Source: a virus | Virus record (IMG/VR): IMGVR_UViG_3300046373_000017 | Location: 1 to 46,408 of that record | Reading direction: 5' to 3' (one strand) | Length of the DNA stretch: 46,408 nt | Shown: positions 31,883-39,705 of the stretch, one piece after another | Numbering within the stretch: the stretch's first letter is position 1 | How the letters are laid out: every line of letters begins with the position of its first letter | Made by a program: the position numbers and the translations under genes | The notes under the pieces: generated by a model | The model's input: the letters and a program-made list of their open reading frames with translations, nothing else | What the model was told of the DNA's origin: nothing | Databases searched by the model: none

Positions 31883-33567
31883 TATTTATCCCCTTTTTTG
31901 AGATATTTTTTAACAAAATTACCTTTACTTGCCGTGTCCATTGCCACTGCGTGTGAAGGTTCGCCTTTACCTTGAAGGTATGCATTCAAGAATGTTACGC
32001 GAGATTCTTTTGGTGCATCTACACCTAGCTTTTTCAAGCCATATTTAGCCATATCATTTAAACTCATTTCAGCATGGTCAAACGCGCCGATATGTTTAGA
32101 TAGGGTGTTATATAATTTAGACTTAATTGCGATTTCAGCAGTTACTTGGCGAGCAATTTCCGCTGCATCCATACCGCTAGATTTATCAGCTTTATTGTCG
32201 TCTTTTTTCTCTTTGTCATCGTCACTGTCTTCTGTAGCTTTGTCACCTTTAGCTGGCATTTTATCATCGCCATCAGGTTCTTTTTCATCAGCGTCAATAG
32301 CGACTTCTGCCTCGCCACCTTCACTGCCACCGATTAAACCTTGAATCTTGGTAATAATCGGCATGATTTGTTTAATTGCTTCGGCAGCTTCTTCCAGCGT
32401 CATGCTAGAATTGCCACCGCTTTCGTTCTCTTGTTCAGCCATAATGTTGAATTCCTTTGCATCAACGGTGAAATTAAATAGCTCTAGATGGTCTAGAACC
32501 GCTACATCAGCACCCATGCGACCATGGTCTACGAGGGCTAAATGATTGCCACGAATATTTCTTTGTATGCAATCATAAGGCTGTCCCTCGAATACACCCG
32601 AAGTCCACTCATAAGTACATCTATACCCGCACGACAATTCTTTTTTACCTGAATCAATGAGTGTTCTCAATGCCTCAGAAAATACTTTGATATTACCATA
32701 AAGCGTGCCATCAGAGAAATATACATCTTCACCAATAACACCTTGTACGCCCTTTTGTTCCGAAGGGGTTAAGCCTACATCCTCACTACCTAGCATCACA
32801 TGGTTATCAATCCATGGTAGTAGCTTAAATGAATTTAAACACTCGACATCCGCTAATTCTTCGGCAGGGCGGTAAACACTATACATCTTATCTTGTTCTG
32901 GCGCGTCTGGCAGAGAGTGTCCAGAATATTGGAATACGCCGACCTTAGATAATGGATTGCTTTTTACTTCAAACCATCCATTAAGGTCGTATTCTCTTTT
33001 GTCCATTGCTTTTGATATTGCTTCTTTGACCATATCCATTCCCGTAGCGATTTGCGCGACTTCTTCCATTTGCTTTTCAATTTTCGGAAACAATGGTTCA
33101 GGAGCGTCCTCCAAACTCGCCCATAAGAATGCATCATGTTCATCATTGAGTTGTGGTAAGAACTCTCCATCTTCACATCCGTATAGCCTAATCTTGCCAG
33201 ATTTGTAAATAAGTGTTAAGCCTTCATTAGGAACATGTAATACTTCTTCACGGCTTTCACGAATAGCGCCTTCAATAGGGCTTTCACCTTCTTCTACATG
33301 CCCACCAGGAAAGCCCCATGAGTTATCCTTGGTGCGTCTTAGCCATAGAATCTTATCGCCATCCGTGTAAATGATGAATGCAACTAAGTTACTGTCTGGC
33401 TCTTCGTGTAAATCACGTTCATGCGATTCATCCTTGTCAATGCCAGTAGATTTTCTAGCTTCACTATAGGCAGCCGCAACAGCTTGAGCTTTTGAATGCC
33501 CGGCTTTAATCATCTCAGCAATATTGTGAGAGATAACCTGTTTTGATGAACCGCTTTCTAGTGGCAT
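31882..33567 (-). CDS. Nudix / DUF2213 prohead protease / scaffold-like fusion (561 aa)
   Basis: Three modules can be seen. Residues 8-40 ([20 protein letters not shown]) resemble a short DUF6496-like segment. Residues about 60-175 form a Nudix domain: GGHVEEGES then REsrEE at 103-108, with the usual Gly after EE replaced by Leu110. Residues about 192-370 are a DUF2213 prohead protease, with LSCGY (Ser312) and [10 protein letters not shown] (His342). Residues 424-468 are strongly acidic and the tail is helical, as in scaffolds. It likely scaffolds and then cleaves capsid proteins; the Nudix part may hydrolyse a nucleotide. Confidence 0.82.
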   Translation of the reverse strand: MPLESGSSKQVISHNIAEMIKAGHSKAQAVAAAYSEARKSTGIDKDESHERDLHEEPDSNLVAFIIYTDGDKILWLRRTKDNSWGFPGGHVEEGESPIEGAIRESREEVLHVPNEGLTLIYKSGKIRLYGCEDGEFLPQLNDEHDAFLWASLEDAPEPLFPKIEKQMEEVAQIATGMDMVKEAISKAMDKREYDLNGWFEVKSNPLSKVGVFQYSGHSLPDAPEQDKMYSVYRPAEELADVECLNSFKLLPWIDNHVMLGSEDVGLTPSEQKGVQGVIGEDVYFSDGTLYGNIKVFSEALRTLIDSGKKELSCGYRCTYEWTSGVFEGQPYDCIQRNIRGNHLALVDHGRMGADVAVLDHLELFNFTVDAKEFNIMAEQENESGGNSSMTLEEAAEAIKQIMPIITKIQGLIGGSEGGEAEVAIDADEKEPDGDDKMPAKGDKATEDSDDDKEKKDDNKADKSSGMDAAEIARQVTAEIAIKSKLYNTLSKHIGAFDHAEMSLNDMAKYGLKKLGVDAPKESRVTFLNAYLQGKGEPSHAVAMDTASKGNFVKKYLKKGDK

Positions 33568-33706
33568 TTACATTCCTATAAAAATACTGGTTACGATTAT
33601 CCAGTGTACTTGTATCATTCAGCGTGGGGAGATTGACGCACTAATTTATACAGCACCGAATTTTATTAGCATTAATTTATTATAAATAATTTGTTATAAA
33701 TTAAAA
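33568..33706. other. Longest spacer of the late head operon
   Basis: About 139 bases without a convincing gene between MuF-like and protease genes that are otherwise tightly packed. On the minus strand it holds TTTATAATAAATT-like AT-rich sequence and two small inverted repeats (CTGG/CCAG and GCGT/ACGC). An internal late promoter or processing site is possible. No family is recognised. Confidence 0.3.
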
Positions 33707-34543
33707 TCAACCAAAAGAAATAATAGGGCGCATAGAACAACCGCAATTAGGCAGCTGTCCTGGTATTCCTCTTACTTCTTCACCATACATCACTCCAATA
33801 ACAGGAGGGTCTTTTAAATCATATTCTTTGCCAGCTAATTCTTGGTGCAGCTTACGTGGATGCATTCCACCGCCTGAGTGAATCCATTCAAACTTAGTCT
33901 GTCCAATAGCTTCCATACGAGTTGCATTAATATTATTATACGATTTTCTTGTTTGGTCTATAGCAACATTACGCGCATGTCTTTTATTCATGGCATATTT
34001 TGTATTCATGAATGGAATTAAATCTTTTAATCCATTGCCTGTAGTGATTGAGCGCATCACAGCGCCTTGAACATCAGCTAAGTATTTTTCAGGGATTAAT
34101 TTGATTAAGTTAGCAGCTTCTTCCGTAGAAGCGGTAATGACGTTGCGAAGTCTGTTATCAACTTTAGAGAAATCAATGGATAAATCTTGAGATACTTCAC
34201 GCAATGACATTCCTAGCGTGATAGCTGAATTTTTAATGGTGCGTGAAATCATACGGTCAGTAATCCTCTTTGCCCATGAATTGAACAATGGATTATACTT
34301 ATCTAAAATCTTATTCAATCTAATTCTAGCCTGACTTGATATATTGCCATCCATTGTACCATGCAAACTTTCAGATTGAAATAAATCTTTCATTTCAATT
34401 TTAATTTCGCTTGACATTTGAGAAATCAATTTAATTATCTCTTTTGAATAGTCAGCAGCAATACCAGCATTAGCCGTTAGGGTCTTGCACTTTATTTGGT
34501 TCAGTTTTGGCTTTGGCGTCCGATTTGTTCGTGTTGACGCCAT
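33707..34543 (-). CDS. MuF-like head morphogenesis protein (SPP1 gp7 type, about 278 aa)
   Basis: The core begins TANAGIAADYSKEIIKLISQ, matching the NAG...Y start of the family, with the conserved KRHARNVAIDQTRKSYNNIN and IHSGGGMHPRKLHQ segments and a C-terminal GQLPNCGCSMRPI with two cysteines. The start is uncertain: ATG 34543 (AGAAGG just upstream) is preferred, with 34561 and 34603 as alternatives. All overlap the portal end by 70-135 bases, which is unusual. Minor capsid protein, possibly injected. Confidence 0.8.
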   Translation of the reverse strand: MASTRTNRTPKPKLNQIKCKTLTANAGIAADYSKEIIKLISQMSSEIKIEMKDLFQSESLHGTMDGNISSQARIRLNKILDKYNPLFNSWAKRITDRMISRTIKNSAITLGMSLREVSQDLSIDFSKVDNRLRNVITASTEEAANLIKLIPEKYLADVQGAVMRSITTGNGLKDLIPFMNTKYAMNKRHARNVAIDQTRKSYNNINATRMEAIGQTKFEWIHSGGGMHPRKLHQELAGKEYDLKDPPVIGVMYGEEVRGIPGQLPNCGCSMRPIISFG

Positions 34544-36053
34544 CGCCTTCTTGCTCTTCATCACCTTCTTGTTCGTTGTAGTCATCCGATTCGTTATAGT
34601 CATCTGGTAAATCCTCTAAACCCAATTCATGATAACCGCTTGTTTTATCCATGGCAATACGTTGGCGCTCATCTTCACTTGTCAATGCCCCAGCGCCGAT
34701 AAGAGCAGCACCTGTTTGAGCTTTGGTAAGGTTAGTGTCAGCAAGCTCTTTGGCCGTTGGGCTATCTAATGGATTCCAAGCAATTGTTAAATCAATGTTC
34801 TCAACTTTAAGCTTTGGAATAACATAAGACTGCATCACTAATGCATGGTGACGTTCTAAAAATGGCGTTAGGTCATGCTCTTGTATGCTTTCAAGCTCTT
34901 CATGATAGCTAGACTCTTCATATTCACCAGTAGAGTTAAAACCTTTTGGTTGTGTACCCATTAGCTTAGTGGAGGGCATACGAGCCTGTGCAGCCACGAT
35001 TTGATATTGCGTCATGATAACGCTATCTAAATCAGCTAGCGACGTATCTGTTTGCGTGAATTCATCGCCTTCTTTATCACCAAGCTTGATGCCGTAATTG
35101 TCACGATAGAACGACCAGTCATTCAAGCGACCAATAGCAGCATCACCAGCAGCGACAAATTTTTCCATATCTGTTAGCCAAATATTAGTGCGCTTTGTTT
35201 GTGCGAGTTGTGGAGCTTCATTGGCTACACGTTCAGCAGCATATACGCGCTCCATAATTTGTTGAGGTAACGGAACGCCGCCATACAAGTATTGAGGCTT
35301 GAGCAAGTCGGCTGGTTCATCATGGCGATAGATAATCAAGTGAGAGCGATGATGCTTCTTACCATTAATCATCCAGAATGTTGGTTCATAGAAGTGCATC
35401 GTATCAGGCTGACTAGCCGCTGCACCGTCAAGCATAGGCGCTGTCCAGTACGGGTCAACTTGTACTATGCCTTTGTAGCTATTTGGCGTTATACCATCAA
35501 TGTTGAATGGCTTTTCATAGTAGTCTTTATCTGTAGATTCAACTTTGAACATGGCAATACGAATGCCAAATATTCTACCCATGCGAATGAATTGTTCTAA
35601 GTTGCTATTAATCTTCATAGCGCGGTCATAGCGCTTAAGCAATCGCATCGCATCATCTGGCAGGTCATCACCATCAACCGAGACAATATTATAACCCTTG
35701 CGTATTGCATCGCGTGCGGGCATGGTACAAGCTTTATTGATTAGCCAGTTTTGAGCAATGATAGCGCATAGTTGATGCCCTATGAAACCTTGTGAGCTAT
35801 ACCACATGACAAGTGCGTCTGAAATATTTGAGCGCTCTGCGGCTAATGCTTTAGTAGTAAAAGAACCGCCAGAGGAATCATCCATTGAACCATCAACTAA
35901 AGATTGAATTGGCTGGCTTGCTAGAATGTCATTAATTATTTCGCCAAAGCCAATTTTATTATCGTCACGTTCTCTATGTGTTGAAAAGAAGCTATTAGCA
36001 GGGCGCTTAGGCTCTGCTTTAGTTGCTTCTTTTGGCTTAAACCATTCAAACAT
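34470..36053 (-). CDS. Portal protein, DUF1073-like (527 aa)
   Basis: Segments LVMWYSSQGFIGHQLCAIIA, LINKACTMPARDAIRKGYNI and the GRIFGIRIAMFKVES core identify a DUF1073 portal. YRDNYGIKLGDKEGDEFTQ and the ARMPSTKLMGTQPKGFNSTG loop are likewise typical. It has an acidic, low-complexity C-terminal tail (from about residue 480) that is also read in another frame as the start of the MuF-like gene. It forms the dodecameric DNA entry vertex. Confidence 0.92.
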   Translation of the reverse strand: MFEWFKPKEATKAEPKRPANSFFSTHRERDDNKIGFGEIINDILASQPIQSLVDGSMDDSSGGSFTTKALAAERSNISDALVMWYSSQGFIGHQLCAIIAQNWLINKACTMPARDAIRKGYNIVSVDGDDLPDDAMRLLKRYDRAMKINSNLEQFIRMGRIFGIRIAMFKVESTDKDYYEKPFNIDGITPNSYKGIVQVDPYWTAPMLDGAAASQPDTMHFYEPTFWMINGKKHHRSHLIIYRHDEPADLLKPQYLYGGVPLPQQIMERVYAAERVANEAPQLAQTKRTNIWLTDMEKFVAAGDAAIGRLNDWSFYRDNYGIKLGDKEGDEFTQTDTSLADLDSVIMTQYQIVAAQARMPSTKLMGTQPKGFNSTGEYEESSYHEELESIQEHDLTPFLERHHALVMQSYVIPKLKVENIDLTIAWNPLDSPTAKELADTNLTKAQTGAALIGAGALTSEDERQRIAMDKTSGYHELGLEDLPDDYNESDDYNEQEGDEEQEGDGVNTNKSDAKAKTEPNKVQDPNG

Positions 36054-36109
36054 AATAACCCAATCAATATAATTCTGATAATTGTATCATGTTTTTTAGA
36101 ATTGTATAG

Positions 36110-37492
36110 CTAACCAAAAAATGAACGTTTCTTAAACTCACCAGGAAGATTAGCCATAATGAACGCATCGCCCAAGTTAGGGGACATCACATCGCGTTTG
36201 GCCAAGTCTTTTTTACTTTCAACTTTCACGCGCCCAGCATTATCATAGTCACGCTTAGGCGTGCATAGCTCGTCAATCAATTTGTTTAAGTTTGGCATAT
36301 CTGCGCTAATGAACAACATTTCATCATCAGTAAACTTTTGTCCATTAGTCACAGCGTTGTATGTATTGCGGAACCTATCAGACACCAAATACCATGCTTG
36401 AGCTTTCACATTAGAGAAATAATCTTTGTTAAGTATGCCAGACTTGTTGTATTGTGAATCAGGCTTAATCACAGCACCGCCAGCAAAGAACTTTTGATGT
36501 TCGACATTCTGTTTAGCTTCTGGGTTAGAATTTAGCTCATTCACTTTGGATCCAACAGTAGCACCAACACCAATCGCATCATAGATAATCAATGCCTTGT
36601 CATCACGTGCGCGTGTCCATACGCGAGTACATGACTTAAGCAACTCATCCTCTTTAGCTTTCCATTCATCACACCAAAATGACAATGGGCCATGTGATTC
36701 AACCATCGCGCACTTATCCTCACCGCTATCAGCCACATCAAAGCCAATGCGCTTCGTACCAGTAATGCTCAATCCAAGTTTAATATGTCCGTCAATAGCA
36801 GCCATGACATGCGAGCGTTTAATAACCGCCTCATCATCATCGTCACGCGGTACGCCTTCGTAAATGTGTAAATATTCTTGATAATCTTCTTGCTTAGCCT
36901 CCTCAATAACAACTTTCATTGTGTTTGATAAATATGGATTTTCATCATAATTTATTTTACGAACAATTGCATTGTTAGGCGGATTGCTTACAAAACGCTT
37001 ATAAACAAAATCAGTAGCAAAGCGGGGATTAAATACAATAAATATTTTAGAACCTTCTTCACGCACAGTAGGCATTATGATTTTCCACTGCTCTTCAGAT
37101 AAATCCTCAGCCTCTTCAATCCAAAGTACTTCAATTCCAGCCATACCTTTAATTTCTTTAATATTCCGCTGAATACCAAAAAAAGAAAATTCAGAGCCAG
37201 TTCGATAATGCTCAATAGCGTTTTCCGTTATCTTAAATTCATTTTCTAATCCTTCTGCATAAATACACTCTTCAAGAACCGTTTTAACAGAATCAGATAT
37301 GCGATTTTGGAATTGACGTACACAAAGGAACTTAACACGATAGTGAGAAGCTAAGAATATGCAAAAACCAGCCGTGTGATAGGTTTTACTAGAAGCGCGA
37401 CCACCATGCAAAATATAATAACGGTTGTCTGATTCATAAAAACCTTTTAAATTTGGGTTTAATAACGGTACTTTATTTTCTATTAATTGCAA
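36110..37492 (-). CDS. terL: Terminase large subunit (460 aa)
   Basis: ATPase domain: Walker A LHGGRASSKT at about 28-37, Walker B VLWIEEAED at 122-130, coupling segment IFIVFNPRFATDFV. Nuclease domain: FDVADSGEDK near 250, IIYDAIGVGATVG near 305 and NLGDAF near 446 hold acidic metal ligands. Phage_terminase_3-like. It cuts and packages DNA; the permuted map with 146-base overlap is compatible with headful packaging, although the overlap may be an assembly artefact. Confidence 0.95.
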   Translation of the reverse strand: MQLIENKVPLLNPNLKGFYESDNRYYILHGGRASSKTYHTAGFCIFLASHYRVKFLCVRQFQNRISDSVKTVLEECIYAEGLENEFKITENAIEHYRTGSEFSFFGIQRNIKEIKGMAGIEVLWIEEAEDLSEEQWKIIMPTVREEGSKIFIVFNPRFATDFVYKRFVSNPPNNAIVRKINYDENPYLSNTMKVVIEEAKQEDYQEYLHIYEGVPRDDDDEAVIKRSHVMAAIDGHIKLGLSITGTKRIGFDVADSGEDKCAMVESHGPLSFWCDEWKAKEDELLKSCTRVWTRARDDKALIIYDAIGVGATVGSKVNELNSNPEAKQNVEHQKFFAGGAVIKPDSQYNKSGILNKDYFSNVKAQAWYLVSDRFRNTYNAVTNGQKFTDDEMLFISADMPNLNKLIDELCTPKRDYDNAGRVKVESKKDLAKRDVMSPNLGDAFIMANLPGEFKKRSFFG

Positions 37493-38068
37493 TTATTTTT
37501 GCTCACCATAAAAATCATTTAATGTTTTAACACGTTCTCGTTCAGGTTCAGATAGCTTTTGCACTCGGTCTTTATTCGCATTCAGTAATCCCATAGCAAT
37601 AACGCTAGATTCATTAGCCATTCTCGTCAACGCAGCGACGTTTTGAAGCACTTTCGTATTATCTTGAATTTTTGTATCGTCTATCATCTCAACTTGCGCG
37701 TTAGCTATGCCAGCGAGCTTATGCGAGGTACGAGCACCATATTCAGCCGCGCTGGTTAGATGATTGGAGATATTCATTAAACTTCTAGATAAATCCATTA
37801 CGATTTGTTGTTTTGCAAATGGCAGTTCAGCTATCTTTTCGGATATACTTTTTACTTGTTTGTCAGCTTCTATTTTTGACAAAGCCAATTCTTTCAAAGG
37901 GTTAATCTTACTTTTAGATTCGGATTTATTCGGATTAAATTTACGTCTTATAGCAGATTCATCTATTTTAAACTCTTTAGCCAAAGAGTTTACAGATTCA
38001 CCTTCAAGAAGGTGCCTTCTTTCAACCTCAATCCACTGTTCAGGCGTTAACGGTGAACGTCTACCCAT
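37493..38068 (-). CDS. terS: Terminase small subunit-like protein (191 aa)
   Basis: The N-terminal helix-turn-helix (LTPEQWIEVERRHLLEGESV, then NSLAKEFKIDESAIRRKF) matches small-terminase DNA-recognition domains. A long helical region follows. It ends two bases before the large subunit start, the normal pairing. It selects phage DNA for packaging. Confidence 0.8.
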   Translation of the reverse strand: MGRRSPLTPEQWIEVERRHLLEGESVNSLAKEFKIDESAIRRKFNPNKSESKSKINPLKELALSKIEADKQVKSISEKIAELPFAKQQIVMDLSRSLMNISNHLTSAAEYGARTSHKLAGIANAQVEMIDDTKIQDNTKVLQNVAALTRMANESSVIAMGLLNANKDRVQKLSEPERERVKTLNDFYGEQK

Positions 38069-38618
38069 TATTTAAACTTTCTTCATATTCAATCATTTCT
38101 TTTTTTATTTGTCTTAATACACCATATTCAGCAAGTTGGACAAACTTAACCCCTGCATTATTACAAATTCTTATTAATTTTGAAGATTCCTTAACATCAG
38201 AAGTGGAGCATAATATTTTATTTATATATTTTGCCTCTTTAAACTTATCAGAAATATAAAGTTCATATGCAAAAAGTTGACCTATTCCAGCAACAACTTC
38301 TCTTAAAAAACCACCAGATTTTGCTTCAATTATTGATATTCCGCCATCATTATGAAATAAAATTAAATCTATTCTGAATTTATCAATAGTATATTCAAAT
38401 CTATATCTAGATATTGAACCACACTTAAAAAGTTTATTAAAATCACCAGTAATTAATAATATTTTTAATTGAACTATAACCGATGATTCATTTGATTGCA
38501 TATTATTGAAATATGCAATTATTCCATCATCAATCATTCTTTGTTCAATTTCTGTTTTAGTCATATTTTCAAATCTTGTTTTTGCTGAATAACTTCTACT
38601 AAAGTCTTTAACTTTCAT
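38061..38618 (-). CDS. PD-(D/E)XK nuclease-like protein (185 aa)
   Basis: Start at MKVKDFSRSY (38618) with GGGGA upstream; a longer frame would overlap the small membrane gene and has no start signal. The core shows FRIDLILF (metal Asp) and SIIEAKSGGF (E-x-K), then a helix REVVAGIGQLFAYELYIS of the type seen in restriction-fold nucleases. It may cut host DNA or branched DNA before packaging. It overlaps the terS gene by eight bases, so it is made with the packaging genes. Confidence 0.65.
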   Translation of the reverse strand: MKVKDFSRSYSAKTRFENMTKTEIEQRMIDDGIIAYFNNMQSNESSVIVQLKILLITGDFNKLFKCGSISRYRFEYTIDKFRIDLILFHNDGGISIIEAKSGGFLREVVAGIGQLFAYELYISDKFKEAKYINKILCSTSDVKESSKLIRICNNAGVKFVQLAEYGVLRQIKKEMIEYEESLNNG

Positions 38619-38619
38619 A

Positions 38620-38709
38620 TCAAAAATCCCCATCAGGAATAACTCTATCGCCAATAAAAGCCAATACAATAAAACCAATAACCAAAACAACTAAAATATA
38701 AAAAAACAT
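38620..38709 (-). CDS. Membrane micro-protein (29 aa)
   Basis: MFFYILVVLVIGFIVLAFIG is a single transmembrane helix followed by DRVIPDGDF. GGAG lies seven bases before the ATG, and the stop is one base from the start of the nuclease gene. Size, composition and ribosome binding site support a real peptide; its role is unknown. Confidence 0.5.
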   Translation of the reverse strand: MFFYILVVLVIGFIVLAFIGDRVIPDGDF

Positions 38710-38720
38710 ATTAATCTCCA

Positions 38721-38957
38721 TTAAAATAATTTTTTATTTAAAAATTTATTTTTACTATGCTTTATAAATTCAATAAATCCAATAAATGCAATTACTTGAC
38801 CAATAAATGGAACAAAACTAAAAATAATGGAAATTATTAATAATTTAATTTTAAATCCACAATATTCATAATGTTCATTAATATTTTCTAAAATAATTCC
38901 TATAAAAGTAATAATCCATATTAAAAATATAACCCAATCTGGTATTGTAATTATCAT
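38721..38957 (-). CDS. Membrane protein (78 aa)
   Basis: Two hydrophobic segments (DWVIFLIWIITFIGIILE and KLLIISIIFSFVPFIGQVIA) with a soluble loop between and a basic tail (KHSKNKFLNKKLF). It starts just after the gene at 38959. A holin-like or superinfection-related role is conceivable, but it is far from the lysis cassette. Confidence 0.6.
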   Translation of the reverse strand: MIITIPDWVIFLIWIITFIGIILENINEHYEYCGFKIKLLIISIIFSFVPFIGQVIAFIGFIEFIKHSKNKFLNKKLF

Positions 38958-38958
38958 A

Positions 38959-39354
38959 TCAAACTTTCTTTACTAAGCGTTTGCTAGGTTCGAATAGTTC
39001 AATATCAGTTACTTTTGCACAGAATATATATTCACTGCGTTCATCCTTAAAGTCTTCAATATTTTTATAAAAATCTCCACTTAAAGCATATTTACCATAA
39101 GTTTTATATGTAACTTGGTATTCATACTCAGGCTCTTTAACTTCTACTATTAGGTCGTGACCGTGATAGAGGATTGGTAATAAATCTTTTTCAAATGATT
39201 TCCCGTCATTTAAATAATTATTAAATATATTTTCAAATGAAACATTAATTGAATAATAACGATTATCTGTAATGTCAGTTACAACCCCATTGCCATATCG
39301 CAAATCAAACACTTTATCGCCAACTTTGAATCCAGAACTATTAACATCACTCAT
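38959..39354 (-). CDS. KOW/Tudor-like small phage protein (131 aa)
   Basis: Start at MSDVNSSGF (39354), with GGAG nine bases upstream; the frame is open to an earlier ATG within that site. The N-terminal segment FKVGDKVFDLRYGNGVVTDI ... INVSFENIF is a small beta barrel seen in many phage proteins. The C-terminal half (EYQVTYKTYGKYALSGDFYK) is a second beta unit. It is the first gene read from the promoter at 39392. Confidence 0.65.
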   Translation of the reverse strand: MSDVNSSGFKVGDKVFDLRYGNGVVTDITDNRYYSINVSFENIFNNYLNDGKSFEKDLLPILYHGHDLIVEVKEPEYEYQVTYKTYGKYALSGDFYKNIEDFKDERSEYIFCAKVTDIELFEPSKRLVKKV

Positions 39355-39391
39355 TTTACCAATCTCCATTTAATTAAAAACTTATGAAATC

Positions 39392-39432
39392 AGTATATCA
39401 CACTCATTATAAAAGTAAACAATTATTTGTAA
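39392..39432 (-). promoter_or_regulatory. Promoter facing the late arm
   Basis: On the minus strand TTTACT and TATACT are 16 bases apart, with 38 identical bases (39395-39432) to the early promoter at 5651-5688. The first gene downstream begins at 39354 and the late operon follows. The shared sequence includes the upstream ACAAATAATTGT element, which could bind the same regulator. Confidence 0.7.
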
Positions 39433-39500
39433 ATAATTATAATGCTATAAATATACTAAAAATAACTGTATTTTATAAAAAAATCCAACTATTAAAAATC
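39433..39500. other. Very AT-rich segment, possible unwinding element
   Basis: These 68 bases are almost entirely A/T and contain no gene. They join the promoter at 39392 to the TTACCC/GGGTAA array at 39501. In iteron-type replicons such DNA melts first, so it may be the duplex-unwinding part of an origin. Confidence 0.4.
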
Positions 39501-39656
39501 CTTACCCTCAAACATCTACCCTAAAATTGCGCAACTGCATGTTTACCCTTTTACCCTTACCCTAAAGGGTAAGGGGTAAGGGAGGGTAAAGAAAATGCGT
39601 TTTTTGTCACTTTTTTACCCTTTACCCCTTTTTACCCTAAGGGTAAAGTAGGGTAA
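39501..39656. repeat. TTACCC/GGGTAA array, candidate replication origin
   Basis: Thirteen copies of TACCC or its complement lie within 156 bases: TACCC at 39503, 39517, 39544, 39552, 39558, 39616, 39623 and 39633; GGGTA at 39567, 39574, 39584, 39641 and 39651. They form two inverted clusters, one centred near 39564 and one where TTTACCC/GGGTAAA flank a three-base centre near 39639. Each can fold as a hairpin. It sits beside the primase-helicase gene and AT-rich DNA, which suggests an iteron-like origin. Repressor binding sites are the alternative. Confidence 0.6.
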
Positions 39657-39705
39657 ATAATTATTCATAATTACTATAGCAATTACTACCGATTTTAATA
39701 ATAAA

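Noticed and set aside
32105-32344. Open frames opposite the acidic segment of the protease fusion
   Set aside because: They are Ser/Leu-rich mirror images of an Asp/Glu/Lys-rich coding stretch and show no start signal.
36597-36863. 88-codon plus-strand frame opposite terL
   Set aside because: The terminase frame is unmistakable and the antisense frame lacks any start signal.
39501-39656. Possible CRISPR array or telomere
   Set aside because: The repeats are six-base words in both orientations without regular spacers, and there are no cas genes. The resemblance to telomere repeats is superficial in a circularly closing phage map.
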